From the NCBI RefSeq assembly GCF_009870785.1, contig NZ_WTWX01000004.1:124001-188000 (forward strand): DNA of 64,000 bases, given 5' to 3'. Each line of letters starts with the position of its first letter. Position 1 is the stretch's first letter. Below, one piece after another: positions 47,116-56,582 of the stretch. The notes beneath the pieces were generated by a model. The model was not told where the DNA came from and did not search any database. It saw only the letters and a list, made by a program, of their open reading frames with translations. The DNA is from Paenibacillus sp. An7 (GTDB taxonomy: Bacteria > Bacillota > Bacilli > Paenibacillales > Paenibacillaceae). Made by a program: the position numbers and the translations under genes.

Positions 47116-48714
47116 ATGAGAATTATTAAACAAAAATCGTGGAAAGCCACGCGCACATTGGTTCTATTCATGCTCATTCTGTCTATTTTTTCAGTAAACT
47201 TGCCTGGTAAGGCAGCAGCTGCAGACAGGGTGAGAATTGGAACGCAAACCTTTACGGAATCCAAGGTGCTTGCTGAGATATATAAAGCCATAATTGAAGA
47301 TCGCACCGATCTAAATGTAGATGTAACGACAGACCTAGCTTCTTCCAGTCTACTGCTAAGATCACTTAGCAAAGGCGAAATGGATATGGGAAGTTTATAT
47401 TCAGGAGAAATTTTTAACGGTTATTTTGAAGTTGAGGATACTAGAGATCGAGATGAAGTCCTCCGTCAGGCTCAGGAAGGTTTTGATAAGCTATGGAATC
47501 TGAAATGGTATGAGCCGCTTGGCTTTGAGAACACGTATACATTAGCGGTAAAACAAGAAGTTGCAGATAAATACGGTCTTAGCAAGATGTCTGATTTAAA
47601 AGAACATGCAGCAGATATGAGAATTGGAGTGGATACGACTTGGCTTGAGCGTCCGACTGACGGCTATCCGGCATTCACAAAAGAGTACGGGTTTACTTTT
47701 GCTCAGACCTCTCCTATGGAAATTTCACTCGTATATTCAGCAGTTTCGGATAACATTGTAGATGTTGTGCTAGCGTATACTACAGATCCAGGGCTAAAAG
47801 AATTTAATCTTGTGACCCTTGAAGATGACAAACAATTCTTCCCTCCATTTGATGCTTCAACGGTTGTTCGTAAAGAGTTGATTGAAGAGCATCCTGAACT
47901 GGATGAAGTGCTTTCTTCTCTAGTGGGAACCATTGATGAAGAGACAATGACAGGGCTTAGTTATCAAGTAGATGTAGAAAAAATGGAACCGAAAACGGTA
48001 GCGATGAAGTATCTGGTCGATTTAGGATTGCTTGATCAATCTAAGCTTCCTGCATCAGCGATGCATCCAGATGCAAATTCATTTATGAAATTTTATTATT
48101 ACGTTACGGAAAATGCATCTTACTTATTTCATTTAACATGGGTACATATTTTAATGGTGCTTTGCGGGCTGGGACTTGCTTTAGTTATTGGGATTCCACT
48201 TGGTATTCTTAGTGCTCGTTATGACAAAACAGGCAGAGTCATCATGTTCATTACAAACATTATTCAAGTACTTCCAAGTATGGCACTGCTCGTTCTACTC
48301 ATGGTTATGTTCGGTCTCGGATTTAAGAGTGTTGTGATCGGCTTATTCCTTTACTCTTTAAATCCCGTCGTGCGTAATACTTATGTTGGCTTAAAGGAAG
48401 TAAGTCCCGCACTCCAAGATGCAGGAAAAGGGATGGGCATGAGCAGGTTCCAACTGCTGTGGAAAGTGGAAATGCCTTTATCCATTCCATTCCTCATGGC
48501 AGGTTTACGTGTAGCAGCGGTCATTGCAATTGGGGTGGCTGCACTCGCACCGATTATCGGAGGAGATGGACTAGGCCGTGAAATCTATGCAGGTCTGAAT
48601 CAGCGGCATAATATCAAAATATTAGCTGGAGCTATTCCCGCTGCTTTACTTGCCATTCTGGCTGATATCTTCCTTGGTAGACTGGCACAACGATTTAAAA
48701 TAGCAAAACGGTAA
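47116..48714 (+). CDS. Substrate-binding domain fused to ABC permease
   Basis: 532 residues. An N-terminal hydrophobic segment (about 13-36, ending KAAAAD) acts as signal or anchor, a glycine betaine/choline-class substrate-binding domain follows (about 37-310, VRIGTQTFTESKVLAEIYKAII), then a permease domain (about 325-532) with the coupling loop ALQDAGKGMGMSRFQLLWKVEMPLSIPF. In known fusions of this class (OpuABC, EgtUBC) the permease comes first and the binding domain last; here the order is reversed. Likely substrates are glycine betaine, choline, carnitine or a related trimethylammonium compound such as ergothioneine. Confidence 0.88.
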   Translation: MRIIKQKSWKATRTLVLFMLILSIFSVNLPGKAAAADRVRIGTQTFTESKVLAEIYKAIIEDRTDLNVDVTTDLASSSLLLRSLSKGEMDMGSLYSGEIFNGYFEVEDTRDRDEVLRQAQEGFDKLWNLKWYEPLGFENTYTLAVKQEVADKYGLSKMSDLKEHAADMRIGVDTTWLERPTDGYPAFTKEYGFTFAQTSPMEISLVYSAVSDNIVDVVLAYTTDPGLKEFNLVTLEDDKQFFPPFDASTVVRKELIEEHPELDEVLSSLVGTIDEETMTGLSYQVDVEKMEPKTVAMKYLVDLGLLDQSKLPASAMHPDANSFMKFYYYVTENASYLFHLTWVHILMVLCGLGLALVIGIPLGILSARYDKTGRVIMFITNIIQVLPSMALLVLLMVMFGLGFKSVVIGLFLYSLNPVVRNTYVGLKEVSPALQDAGKGMGMSRFQLLWKVEMPLSIPFLMAGLRVAAVIAIGVAALAPIIGGDGLGREIYAGLNQRHNIKILAGAIPAALLAILADIFLGRLAQRFKIAKR

Positions 48715-48719
48715 AAGGA

Positions 48720-48753
48720 AACAGTCTGAACTCCGGTTCGGACTGTTTTTCTT
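48720..48753 (+). terminator. Terminator of the ABC transporter operon
   Basis: AACAGTC/GACTGTT stem with an inner GAA/TTC, followed by a T run. Confidence 0.9.
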
Positions 48754-48868
48754 TCATTTGGCCGATAATGCTGGAGAGTGACTAGTTATTTGGTTTTGTT
48801 TTTTGAAGCAGAGTTCCCTTGTGTTATCATATAGGAAGAAGTGAAACAAGAGTAAGAGAGGTGTATCT

Positions 48869-51526
48869 ATGGAAAAGTTTGTTTTAATTGATGGGAATAG
48901 TATTATTTATCGAGCCTTTTTTGCCATGCCCCCGCTGACGAATTCAAGCGGATTACATACAAACGCGGTGTACGGATTTACGACCATGCTTCTTCGGTTG
49001 CTGGAAGAACACAAGCCGACACATATGATGGTGGCTTTTGATGCAGGGAAAGTAACGTTCCGCCATGAAGGTTATGAAGAATATAAGGGCGGACGCCAAA
49101 AAACACCGCCTGAATTATCGGAACAATTCCCTGTACTGAAAGAACTGCTTACCGCATTCGGTATTGCTCAGTTTGAACTATCTGGCTACGAAGCGGACGA
49201 TATCATTGGAACGCTCACAAAACGTGCCGATGAAGCGGGCCGCGAAGTTCTTGTGGTTACGGGTGACAAGGATATGTTACAGCTGGCATCGGAGAACGTA
49301 AATATTGCACTTACTCGTAAAGGCGTATCTGAAATTGAAAATTACGGTCCAAAAGAAATTGAAGAACGCTACGGTCTTTCTCCGCTGCAGATTATTGACC
49401 TTAAAGGATTGATGGGGGATCCTTCTGATAATATCCCTGGTGTTCCTGGAGTGGGAGAAAAAACAGCACTGAAGTTGCTTCATCAGTTTGGTTCAGTTGA
49501 AGAGGTGCTGAACAATACTTCGGAACTCAAAGGGAAAATGAAAGAAAAAATAGAGACGCATGCAGAAGATGCACGGCTCAGTAAACGGCTGGCTACTATT
49601 TACCGTGAAGTACCGCTGGAGAAAACTTGGGATGACATGGTTTTCGGAGGTATTCAGGAAGAGTCTGCTGCTCCGGCACTTGCGAAACTGGAATTCAAAT
49701 CATTGTTAGAGCGACTTGCTTTTACTGTTAAACAGGCAGATGCAGATGAGAATACACCGGAAGAAGAAGAGATTGAGACTGTTATTGTAACGGAAGAAAA
49801 CATAGCAGACTTGCTGCCGTTACTTCCTCGTATCAAGATCGTTCATGTCGAATCACGAGGTGATAACCCTCATCACGCTACTTTGATTGGGATTGTACTA
49901 ACTGATTGCGAAAAATATTATTTTATTTCTCCAGAGATGCTCTCTACGGAAGCATGCGCAGGGGTAAGAGAGTGGCTTGGCAATGCGGCGTACCCGAAAC
50001 AGGGATATGATTTGCATAGAGTAGATCTTGTACTGCATGCAAATGGGTTGCCGTTTGCAGGTGCTAATTTTGATGTGCATCTTGCAGGTTATCTGCTCGA
50101 TCCCACAGATTCAAACCAAACGCTATGGGGAGTCGCATCGAAATATGGTCTGGCTCGCCTGCAGTCAGATGATGAAGTGTTTGGTAAAGGGGCTAAATAT
50201 AAACTTCCCGAAGAGAAAGTGGTATGCGAGTATTTATGCCGCAAAGCAGAGACAATCTCCCGTCTGATTCCTATACAGCAGAAGGATTTGGAAGAGACAG
50301 GGATGCATGAACTTTTCTATGATCTAGAAATGCCTTTGTCACGCATCCTTGCTGACATGGAGAAGCAGGGAATCAAAGCAAATGTAGATGAGCTTAAAGC
50401 GCTTGGATCTGAATTTGAACAGACAATAGCTTCTTTAGTTGCGAATATTTATGAGATTGCGGGAACTGAATTTAATCTGAACTCGCCAAAACAACTAGGC
50501 GAAATTCTTTTTGATAAATTGGGATTACCGGTTATTAAAAAAACAAAGACAGGTTACTCAACAGATGCAGAAGTACTAGAGAAACTCGCTCCGTATCATG
50601 AAATTGTTCAGCACATCTTAGAGTACCGCTCCATTGCGAAACTGCAATCGACGTATGTAGAAGGATTACTGAAAGAAATTTCGGATAAAACAGGAAAAGT
50701 GCATACGTACTATCGACAAACGATTGCTGCCACCGGCAGACTCAGCAGTCAGTTTCCAAACCTGCAGAACATTCCGATTCGTCTCGAAGAAGGACGTAAG
50801 ATCCGCAAAGTGTTTGTTCCTTCTGAAGAGAATTGGTACATTCTCGCTGCCGATTATTCTCAGATTGAACTTCGTGTGCTTGCTCACATCTCGGATGACG
50901 ATAATCTAAAAGAAGCTTTTGTACATGATATGGATATTCATACCAAAACGGCAATGGATGTATTTGGAGTAGAGGAATCAGCGGTAGACAGCAATATGCG
51001 AAGATCCGCAAAAGCTGTTAACTTCGGAATCGTATATGGAATTAGCGATTACGGTCTGTCTCAGAATTTGAACATCACAAGAAAAGAAGCATCACAGTTT
51101 ATTGAGCAGTATTTTGATGTGTTCAAAGGTGTTCGTAAATTCATGGACGATATTGTGAAACAGGCTAAACAAGATGGGTATGTAACGACACTTCTTGGAC
51201 GCCGCCGTTATTTACCAGAAATTAATGCAAGCAACTTTAATCTTCGCTCTTTTGCAGAACGTACAGCGATGAATACGCCGATTCAAGGAACTGCTGCTGA
51301 TATTATCAAGCTGGCTATGGTGCACATGGATGCAGCACTTACGGAGAAAAATCTGAAAAGCCGTATGCTGTTGCAGGTACACGATGAATTGGTATTTGAA
51401 GTACCGGAAGAGGAATTAGAAATAATGAAGGAATTAGTACCTGAAGTGATGGGGAAAGCTTTGAAATTAGCCGTTCCACTTAAAGCAGAAGTCAGCTTCG
51501 GTAGAAACTGGTATGAGGCCAAGTAA
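48869..51526 (+). CDS. polA: DNA polymerase I
   Basis: 885 residues: a 5'-3' exonuclease domain (about 1-290, IDGNSIIYRAFFAMP and GDPSDNIPGVPGVGEKTA), a 3'-5' exonuclease fold whose metal-binding Asp/Glu pair is missing (IVHVESRGD in place of the usual FDTET), and the polymerase domain with DYSQIELRVLAHISDD, RRSAKAVNFGIVYG and the motif C LQVHDELVFEV. So it repairs and processes Okazaki fragments but should not proofread, as in Bacillus. GAGAGGTG precedes ATG 48869. It starts the polA-mutM-ytaF-coaE run. Confidence 0.96.
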   Translation: MEKFVLIDGNSIIYRAFFAMPPLTNSSGLHTNAVYGFTTMLLRLLEEHKPTHMMVAFDAGKVTFRHEGYEEYKGGRQKTPPELSEQFPVLKELLTAFGIAQFELSGYEADDIIGTLTKRADEAGREVLVVTGDKDMLQLASENVNIALTRKGVSEIENYGPKEIEERYGLSPLQIIDLKGLMGDPSDNIPGVPGVGEKTALKLLHQFGSVEEVLNNTSELKGKMKEKIETHAEDARLSKRLATIYREVPLEKTWDDMVFGGIQEESAAPALAKLEFKSLLERLAFTVKQADADENTPEEEEIETVIVTEENIADLLPLLPRIKIVHVESRGDNPHHATLIGIVLTDCEKYYFISPEMLSTEACAGVREWLGNAAYPKQGYDLHRVDLVLHANGLPFAGANFDVHLAGYLLDPTDSNQTLWGVASKYGLARLQSDDEVFGKGAKYKLPEEKVVCEYLCRKAETISRLIPIQQKDLEETGMHELFYDLEMPLSRILADMEKQGIKANVDELKALGSEFEQTIASLVANIYEIAGTEFNLNSPKQLGEILFDKLGLPVIKKTKTGYSTDAEVLEKLAPYHEIVQHILEYRSIAKLQSTYVEGLLKEISDKTGKVHTYYRQTIAATGRLSSQFPNLQNIPIRLEEGRKIRKVFVPSEENWYILAADYSQIELRVLAHISDDDNLKEAFVHDMDIHTKTAMDVFGVEESAVDSNMRRSAKAVNFGIVYGISDYGLSQNLNITRKEASQFIEQYFDVFKGVRKFMDDIVKQAKQDGYVTTLLGRRRYLPEINASNFNLRSFAERTAMNTPIQGTAADIIKLAMVHMDAALTEKNLKSRMLLQVHDELVFEVPEEELEIMKELVPEVMGKALKLAVPLKAEVSFGRNWYEAK

Positions 51527-51591
51527 ATCCGAGGAAAAGGGTATAAGAGTGCCTTAAAATCCGCTATAATGGAGGATGAGGTGAAGACATC

Positions 51592-52422
51592 ATGCCGGAA
51601 CTTCCGGAAGTAGAAACAGTCAAAAGAACATTAAATTCGTTAATCGTAGGAAAATATATAGATCGTGTTACCGTTCATTTACCGCGAATCATTCAGCGGC
51701 CAGATGATATTGATGCATTTGCTATGGAACTTGTCGGACACACCATTCAAGGTGTGGAGCGTAGAGGTAAATTTTTGAGAATCATACTGGATGGACTTGT
51801 ACTTGTTTCCCATCTCCGGATGGAAGGACGTTATGGCTTATATTCCGAAGAAGAGCCCCTAGAGAAACATACTCACGTTGTATTTCACTTCTCTGATGGA
51901 ACAGAGCTTCGTTACAAGGACGTTAGACAATTTGGAACCATGCATCTGTTCCGCACGGGAGAAGACCTTACGAATAAACCGCTGATGAAGCTTGGGCTAG
52001 AGCCGCTAGATGAATCCTTTACACTGGAAGCTTTTCGTAAAGTGATTGGGAAACGATCAACCAAGATCAAGACTGCGCTGCTTAATCAGGAATATGTCGT
52101 AGGGATTGGGAATATTTATGTTGATGAGTCGCTTTTTAGGGCAGGGATCCATCCAGAACAACCCGCGAATACGCTGACTGACGAGCAGTTTGAGCTCCTA
52201 CATCAGTCTATTATTGATACACTTCTTGAAGCGGTACAAGCTGGCGGATCTACCATTAAATCTTATGTCAACGGCCAAGGTGAAATGGGCATGTTTCAGC
52301 ATCAGTTCAAAATATACGGCCGTCAAAATCAGCCTTGTGAACATTGTGGAACAATGATTGTCAAGACTGTGGTAGGTGGACGCGGGACTCATACCTGCCC
52401 AAGATGTCAGGTTTTTGTGTAG
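51592..52422 (+). CDS. mutM: Formamidopyrimidine-DNA glycosylase
   Basis: Bifunctional glycosylase/AP lyase that removes 8-oxoguanine and FaPy. N-terminus PELPEVETVKRTL with the catalytic proline at position 2, H2TH motif NIYVDESLFRAGIHPEQ, and a C-terminal zinc finger (CEHCGTM...CPRCQ). 276 residues, normal. GAGGTG precedes the ATG. It follows polA, as in B. subtilis. Confidence 0.96.
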   Translation: MPELPEVETVKRTLNSLIVGKYIDRVTVHLPRIIQRPDDIDAFAMELVGHTIQGVERRGKFLRIILDGLVLVSHLRMEGRYGLYSEEEPLEKHTHVVFHFSDGTELRYKDVRQFGTMHLFRTGEDLTNKPLMKLGLEPLDESFTLEAFRKVIGKRSTKIKTALLNQEYVVGIGNIYVDESLFRAGIHPEQPANTLTDEQFELLHQSIIDTLLEAVQAGGSTIKSYVNGQGEMGMFQHQFKIYGRQNQPCEHCGTMIVKTVVGGRGTHTCPRCQVFV

Positions 52423-52515
52423 CGAATGGATATAAACAAGCTTCAGGTAAGCGAGGCTTTATGAATAGGCACCCTTTTAACCCGGTTCCCATATACTGCT
52501 AGGGCAACGCAGTTT

Positions 52516-52556
52516 TAGGCATTAGCCTGCTTTCTGCTAAGAAGCAGCTTTGCGGC
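52516..52556 (+). other. Structured spacer upstream of ytaF
   Basis: The 156-base mutM-ytaF gap contains TAGGC/GCCTA outer arms around two overlapping stems that exclude each other: CTGCTT (52527) or CTGCT (52534) can each pair with the same AAGCAG (52542). It resembles a small switch or leader, but matches no riboswitch I recognise. Confidence 0.35.
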
Positions 52557-52578
52557 CTAGTTAGGGGAGGAATGAAGG

Positions 52579-53316
52579 GTGCCTCATTTATTGACGTTAT
52601 TTTTGCTTGCTTTTGCGCTTAGTCTGGATGGCTTTGGTATAGGCATTACATACGGACTTCGCAAAATGAAAATTCCTTGGCTATCGATCGCAATTATCTC
52701 CATCTGCTCTGGTCTTGTGATTGGAGTTTCGATGCAAATTGGAGTTTTATTATCCGCTTTCGTATCTCCGAGTGTAGCATCATGGATTGGAGCAGGGATT
52801 CTCATTGCTATGGGAACCTGGTCACTCATTCAGTCATTCAGGTCCAAATCTGCAGATTCGGAGACGGATCCATGGAAAGAAAAAGCGAACTTATCTTCAG
52901 ATACTTCCCTTTTATCTCAGGAAACGGGAAAGAATAGGGTGGCTGAGGATGGAACGTCCGAATCGGAATCAAAAACAACCGTTTTTTTATTGGAGATTCA
53001 AAAGTTTGGTCTTGTAATCCAAATATTAAAGAAACCTTCTGCTGCAGATATGGACGATTCAGGAAGTATTTCGGGTTATGAAGCGATGTGGCTTGGGATT
53101 GCATTATCTTTAGACGCCTTTGGCGCTGGGCTCGGTGCTGCACTGCTTGGTTTACCACCTTTATTAACCTCAGTAATGATCGCTTTTTTCAGCGGTTTGT
53201 TTCTCGTCTTTGGTTTAAAGGCAGGTTTTCGTTTTGCAAACTCAAGTTTTGTACAGTCTCTGACAGCCCTGCCTGCCATTATGTTAATTATTATGGGAAT
53301 ATTGAAGCTGATTTAA
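52579..53316 (+). CDS. ytaF: Sporulation membrane protein YtaF
   Basis: 245-residue protein with two copies of a three-helix LysE/MntP-like unit, each starting with a similar motif (ALSLDGFGIGITYGL and ALSLDAFGAGLGAALLG), separated by a polar loop of about 75 residues. This is the YtaF family, related to the manganese exporter MntP and linked to sporulation. GTG 52579 follows GGGGAGG by 8 bases. It precedes coaE by 14 bp. Confidence 0.88.
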   Translation: MPHLLTLFLLAFALSLDGFGIGITYGLRKMKIPWLSIAIISICSGLVIGVSMQIGVLLSAFVSPSVASWIGAGILIAMGTWSLIQSFRSKSADSETDPWKEKANLSSDTSLLSQETGKNRVAEDGTSESESKTTVFLLEIQKFGLVIQILKKPSAADMDDSGSISGYEAMWLGIALSLDAFGAGLGAALLGLPPLLTSVMIAFFSGLFLVFGLKAGFRFANSSFVQSLTALPAIMLIIMGILKLI

Positions 53317-53330
53317 TTTGAGGTGAATAC

Positions 53331-53927
53331 ATGAATATTGGATTAACAGGCGGAATTGCGTCAGGTAAAAGCAGTGTTTCCAAGCTTCTTGTAAGCCTTG
53401 GAGCGATTTTAATTGATGCAGATCAGATCGCTCGGGAAGTCATGCTTCCCGGGCACCCTGTGCTTGCTGCTGTCGCAAAACATTTCGGACAAGTTGTTCT
53501 GCAAGAAGATGGATCACTGAACCGTAAGAAGCTCGGTGAGCTAGTTTTTAATCATCCAGATCAGCTTCAAGCATTAAATCAAATTACCCATCCTGCCATT
53601 CGTCAGGAGATGAGAGACCGTAAGCATAAATTCGAAGAGCAGTTTCCAGACCGTCTTGTTGTTGCTGATATTCCTCTTCTTTACGAGTCAGGACTTGAAG
53701 ATGGGTATGATCAGATCATGCTGGTATATGTACCAAGAGAAGTTCAATTAGAGCGGTTAATGACGAGAGATGGATTGGACAAGGATCAGGCAATTCTTCG
53801 CCTAAAAGCACAGATGGATATAGAAGAGAAGAAACAAAAGGCAGATATTATTATAGATAACAGCGGGGATTTTGAAGAAACGAAGAAGCAAATTTTGGCC
53901 TTTTGGCGTGACACGGGTCTATCATGA
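53331..53927 (+). CDS. coaE: Dephospho-CoA kinase
   Basis: Last step of coenzyme A synthesis: phosphorylates dephospho-CoA with ATP. P-loop GLTGGIASGKSSVSK at residues 4-18, then DADQIAREV, VADIPLLYESG and MTRDGLDKDQA. 198 residues. The stop overlaps the next gene by 4 bp (ATGA), so the two are translationally coupled. Confidence 0.95.
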   Translation: MNIGLTGGIASGKSSVSKLLVSLGAILIDADQIAREVMLPGHPVLAAVAKHFGQVVLQEDGSLNRKKLGELVFNHPDQLQALNQITHPAIRQEMRDRKHKFEEQFPDRLVVADIPLLYESGLEDGYDQIMLVYVPREVQLERLMTRDGLDKDQAILRLKAQMDIEEKKQKADIIIDNSGDFEETKKQILAFWRDTGLS

Positions 53928-54487
53928 GATGGCTTCGTAAAAAAAGAGTACTGCTTGTTATACTTGTTTCCTTTTTATTTCTTCTATTTTTTAATACCAA
54001 TTGGATGTCTTGGTTTTATCCCATTCATTATAAAGATGAAATTCGTACACAAGCAGAAGCTTATGATGTGGACCCATTTCTCGTAGCCTCCATTATTCGA
54101 GTGGAGTCCAATTTTAAACTGAGCCGTGAATCGAAAAAGGGAGCCATTGGTTTAATGCAACTGATGCCAGACACAGCGAACTGGGTGCTGGAGAAAAAAC
54201 AGAAAAAGAACGTTACGTTGGATGAACTGAAGCATGAACCTGAGGCAAATATAGAAATTGGTACTTGGTATCTTGATTATTTATCCGATCATTTTGACGG
54301 TAATCCGATCGCAGCGATCGCAGCTTATAACGCAGGACAAGGGAATGTAGGCAGTTGGATTAAAAAAGGCTTATGGGATGGGAAACTAGATACCATTAAT
54401 GAAATTCCGGTAGGAGAAACCCGGCATTATGTTCAGCGAGTTATTTATTATTATAATCAGTATAAAGACATTTATAAGGAATTTTGA
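53924..54487 (+). CDS. Membrane-anchored lytic transglycosylase (SLT domain)
   Basis: 187 residues: a short basic N-terminus, one membrane anchor (about 8-28) and a Slt70-type lytic transglycosylase domain with the catalytic Glu61 in IIRVESNFKLSRESKKGAIGLMQLMP, then AAYNAGQGNV and a C-terminal YVQRVIYYYNQY. It cleaves peptidoglycan to 1,6-anhydro-MurNAc products outside the membrane. Its ATG overlaps the end of coaE, and B. subtilis ytaB lies in the same neighbourhood; here the gene is a different protein. Confidence 0.92.
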   Translation: MRWLRKKRVLLVILVSFLFLLFFNTNWMSWFYPIHYKDEIRTQAEAYDVDPFLVASIIRVESNFKLSRESKKGAIGLMQLMPDTANWVLEKKQKKNVTLDELKHEPEANIEIGTWYLDYLSDHFDGNPIAAIAAYNAGQGNVGSWIKKGLWDGKLDTINEIPVGETRHYVQRVIYYYNQYKDIYKEF

Positions 54488-54523
54488 TTTCTTATTATTT
54501 GTACCGCTAAAATACGAATAAAT

Positions 54524-54559
54524 GCTGGACAGGCCAGCCTATTGGCCAACCTGTCCAGC
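54524..54559. terminator. Bidirectional terminator between the transglycosylase and SASP genes
   Basis: Perfect 10-bp stem GCTGGACAGG/CCTGTCCAGC with an inner GGCC/GGCC stem. Confidence 0.85.
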
Positions 54560-54575
54560 ACTTTATAATTACTAA

Positions 54576-54800
54576 TTATTGAAATTGACCAGCGAGTTGT
54601 TGTTCACCGATTGTTACAAGACGTTTTGTGATGTAACCACCGATTGAACCGTTCTCGTAGGAAGTCATGTTACCTTGGTATCCATCTTGTGGGATACTGA
54701 TACCTAGTTCTTGAGCGATCTCATACTTCATTTGCTCAAGAGCACCAGAAGCGCTAGATACAACTAGTTGGTTTGAGTTTCCGTTGTTACCTTGTGCCAT
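54576..54800 (-). CDS. Alpha/beta-type small acid-soluble spore protein
   Basis: 74-residue SASP that coats and protects spore DNA. The core is [25 protein letters not shown], with the germination protease site between Glu27 and Ile28, and the second DNA-binding region [20 protein letters not shown]. Cleaved by GPR during germination. A good ribosome binding site (AAGGAGGTG) and a SigG-like promoter lie upstream. Confidence 0.95.
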   Translation of the reverse strand: MAQGNNGNSNQLVVSSASGALEQMKYEIAQELGISIPQDGYQGNMTSYENGSIGGYITKRLVTIGEQQLAGQFQ

Positions 54801-54831
54801 TGCCTTTCACCTCCTTGCGAGTTGGTAAAAG

Positions 54832-54861
54832 TATTATGTCTCGGAAATGTGATTTTCATTA
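54832..54861 (-). promoter_or_regulatory. SigG-type promoter of the SASP gene
   Basis: On the minus strand: TAATG, 18-base spacer, CATAATA, matching the forespore SigG pattern GHATR-N18-CATHHTA in 11 of 12 positions, about 32 bp before the start codon. Confidence 0.6.
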
Positions 54862-54916
54862 CACTTTTTATAAGAAAAATAGTTGGAAAGTATATACAAT
54901 AAAAGGAGTGATGTTC

Positions 54917-55384
54917 GTGAAATGTCCGTATTGCGCGTACGAAGGTACGAAAGTACTGGATTCTCGGCCCGCTAATGAGAACAAGTCCATTCGCAGACGT
55001 CGTGAATGTGAACAATGTAACCGCAGGTTTACCACTTTTGAGACGATTGAGGAGACACCGCTGATCGTTATCAAAAAAGATGGAAGCAGAGAAGAGTTTA
55101 GCAGAGAAAAACTGCTTAGAGGATTGATAAGGGCTTGTGAGAAACGTCCTGTATCTGTTGAACAGCTGGATCATATTGCGTCTATCGTAGAGTCTTCTTT
55201 ACGGAATACAGCAGTTGCTGAAGTAGAGAGCAGAGACATTGGAGAGCTTGTGATGGAACAGCTGTATCCCGTAGATGAAGTTGCTTATGTGCGTTTTGCT
55301 TCAGTATATAGGCAGTTCAAAGATATTAATATGTTTATGAAAGAACTAAAAACGTTATTATCCAAAGAACCCTACGAAGAGTAA
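54917..55384 (+). CDS. nrdR: Transcriptional repressor NrdR
   Basis: 155-residue zinc-ribbon and ATP-cone repressor of ribonucleotide reductase genes. The zinc ribbon uses Cys3, Cys6, Cys31 and Cys34 ([20 protein letters not shown]); the ATP-cone begins at about 45 ([22 protein letters not shown]). I chose GTG 54917: AAGGAG is 8 bases upstream, and it gives the canonical start MKCPYC; ATG 54911 is only 2 bases from the Shine-Dalgarno. Confidence 0.95.
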   Translation: MKCPYCAYEGTKVLDSRPANENKSIRRRRECEQCNRRFTTFETIEETPLIVIKKDGSREEFSREKLLRGLIRACEKRPVSVEQLDHIASIVESSLRNTAVAEVESRDIGELVMEQLYPVDEVAYVRFASVYRQFKDINMFMKELKTLLSKEPYEE

Positions 55385-55417
55385 AGATACCTTTATAATA
55401 AAGGAGAATTCACTTTC

Positions 55418-56554
55418 ATGATAAATAGTCGCAAGTTATGGCTTGAATCGATGTTTCGTATAGCAGATCCTGTATTGGAAACTTTATCGAACCGGAAGTT
55501 AAAGGAACTCATGCCTGTGGATTCTCCCTTAGCGGGTAGGGAAACCTATGCTCATCTCGAAGCACTTGGCAGATTGCTTGCTGGAATAGCTCCATGGCTA
55601 GAACGTAAGCAGGATGGAGAAGAAGAAGTTCTAAGAGATAAATATGCATCGATGGCTAGACAAGCGATTGATGCCGGAACGGATCCGAATTCACCAGATT
55701 TTATGAATTTTACAGAAGGTGGTCAGCCGCTGGTAGATGCAGCTTTTTTATCCCATGCGATTGTGAGAGCTCCTCAGGAACTTTACGGACAGCTCGAACC
55801 GAGAGTAAAGCAGCAACTTATTGAGTGCTTAAAGAAGACTCGCCGTATCAAAGCAGTTCCCTCGAACTGGCTGTTATTCTCTGCTATGGTTGAGGCAGCC
55901 TTGTATATAATGGGAGAAGAGGACTTTGATGTGATGAGAGTCGATTACGCTCTCAAACAGCATGAGCATTGGTATCTAGGGGATGGAACCTACGGAGATG
56001 GTCCTCATTTTCACTGGGACTACTATAACAGTTTTGTCATTCAGCCTATGCTTATTGATATCCACCTTACATTCAAAGGGATGTATCCGGATTGGGACTC
56101 GGCTTACGAGTTTGTACTTCCCCGAGCACGGAGATATGGTGCAGTGCTTGAACGTATGATTTCACCAGAAGGAACATTTCCTCCAGTAGGTCGTTCGCTT
56201 GCATACCGTTTTGGCGCTTTTCAGCTATTATCTCAGCTTGCACTGATGGAAACGCTTCCTGAGGAGCTAGATGGTGGAAGTGTACGCTGTGCGCTTACTG
56301 CAGTACTGCAGAGAACACTTGCTGGAGAAGGTACATTTGATGAGAATGGATGGCTTCGGATTGGATTTTGCGGCAATCAACCAGATCTAGCGGAAGGTTA
56401 TATTTCTACAGGAAGTTTATATCTATGTAGTACCTTGTTCTTGCCGCTGGGACTTTCAAGTGATCATCCATTTTGGGCAATGCGAGACGCACCCTGGACA
56501 CAGAAGAGAGCATGGAACGGGCAGTCCTTTTCGCTGGATCATTCAGTATTCTAA
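55418..56554 (+). CDS. DUF2264 domain-containing protein
   Basis: 378-residue cytoplasmic protein, all-helical in appearance like six-hairpin sugar enzymes. Motifs such as NWLLFSAMVEAALYIMG and the YGDGPHFHWDYYNSFVIQPML stretch are those of the DUF2264 family, found near carbohydrate and uronate genes in gut and soil bacteria. I know no experimentally set function. AAAGGAG precedes the ATG. It follows nrdR by 33 bp but probably has its own role. Confidence 0.85.
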   Translation: MINSRKLWLESMFRIADPVLETLSNRKLKELMPVDSPLAGRETYAHLEALGRLLAGIAPWLERKQDGEEEVLRDKYASMARQAIDAGTDPNSPDFMNFTEGGQPLVDAAFLSHAIVRAPQELYGQLEPRVKQQLIECLKKTRRIKAVPSNWLLFSAMVEAALYIMGEEDFDVMRVDYALKQHEHWYLGDGTYGDGPHFHWDYYNSFVIQPMLIDIHLTFKGMYPDWDSAYEFVLPRARRYGAVLERMISPEGTFPPVGRSLAYRFGAFQLLSQLALMETLPEELDGGSVRCALTAVLQRTLAGEGTFDENGWLRIGFCGNQPDLAEGYISTGSLYLCSTLFLPLGLSSDHPFWAMRDAPWTQKRAWNGQSFSLDHSVF

Positions 56555-56582
56555 CTACATAGTTGGAGGAGTGGTGAAGAAG

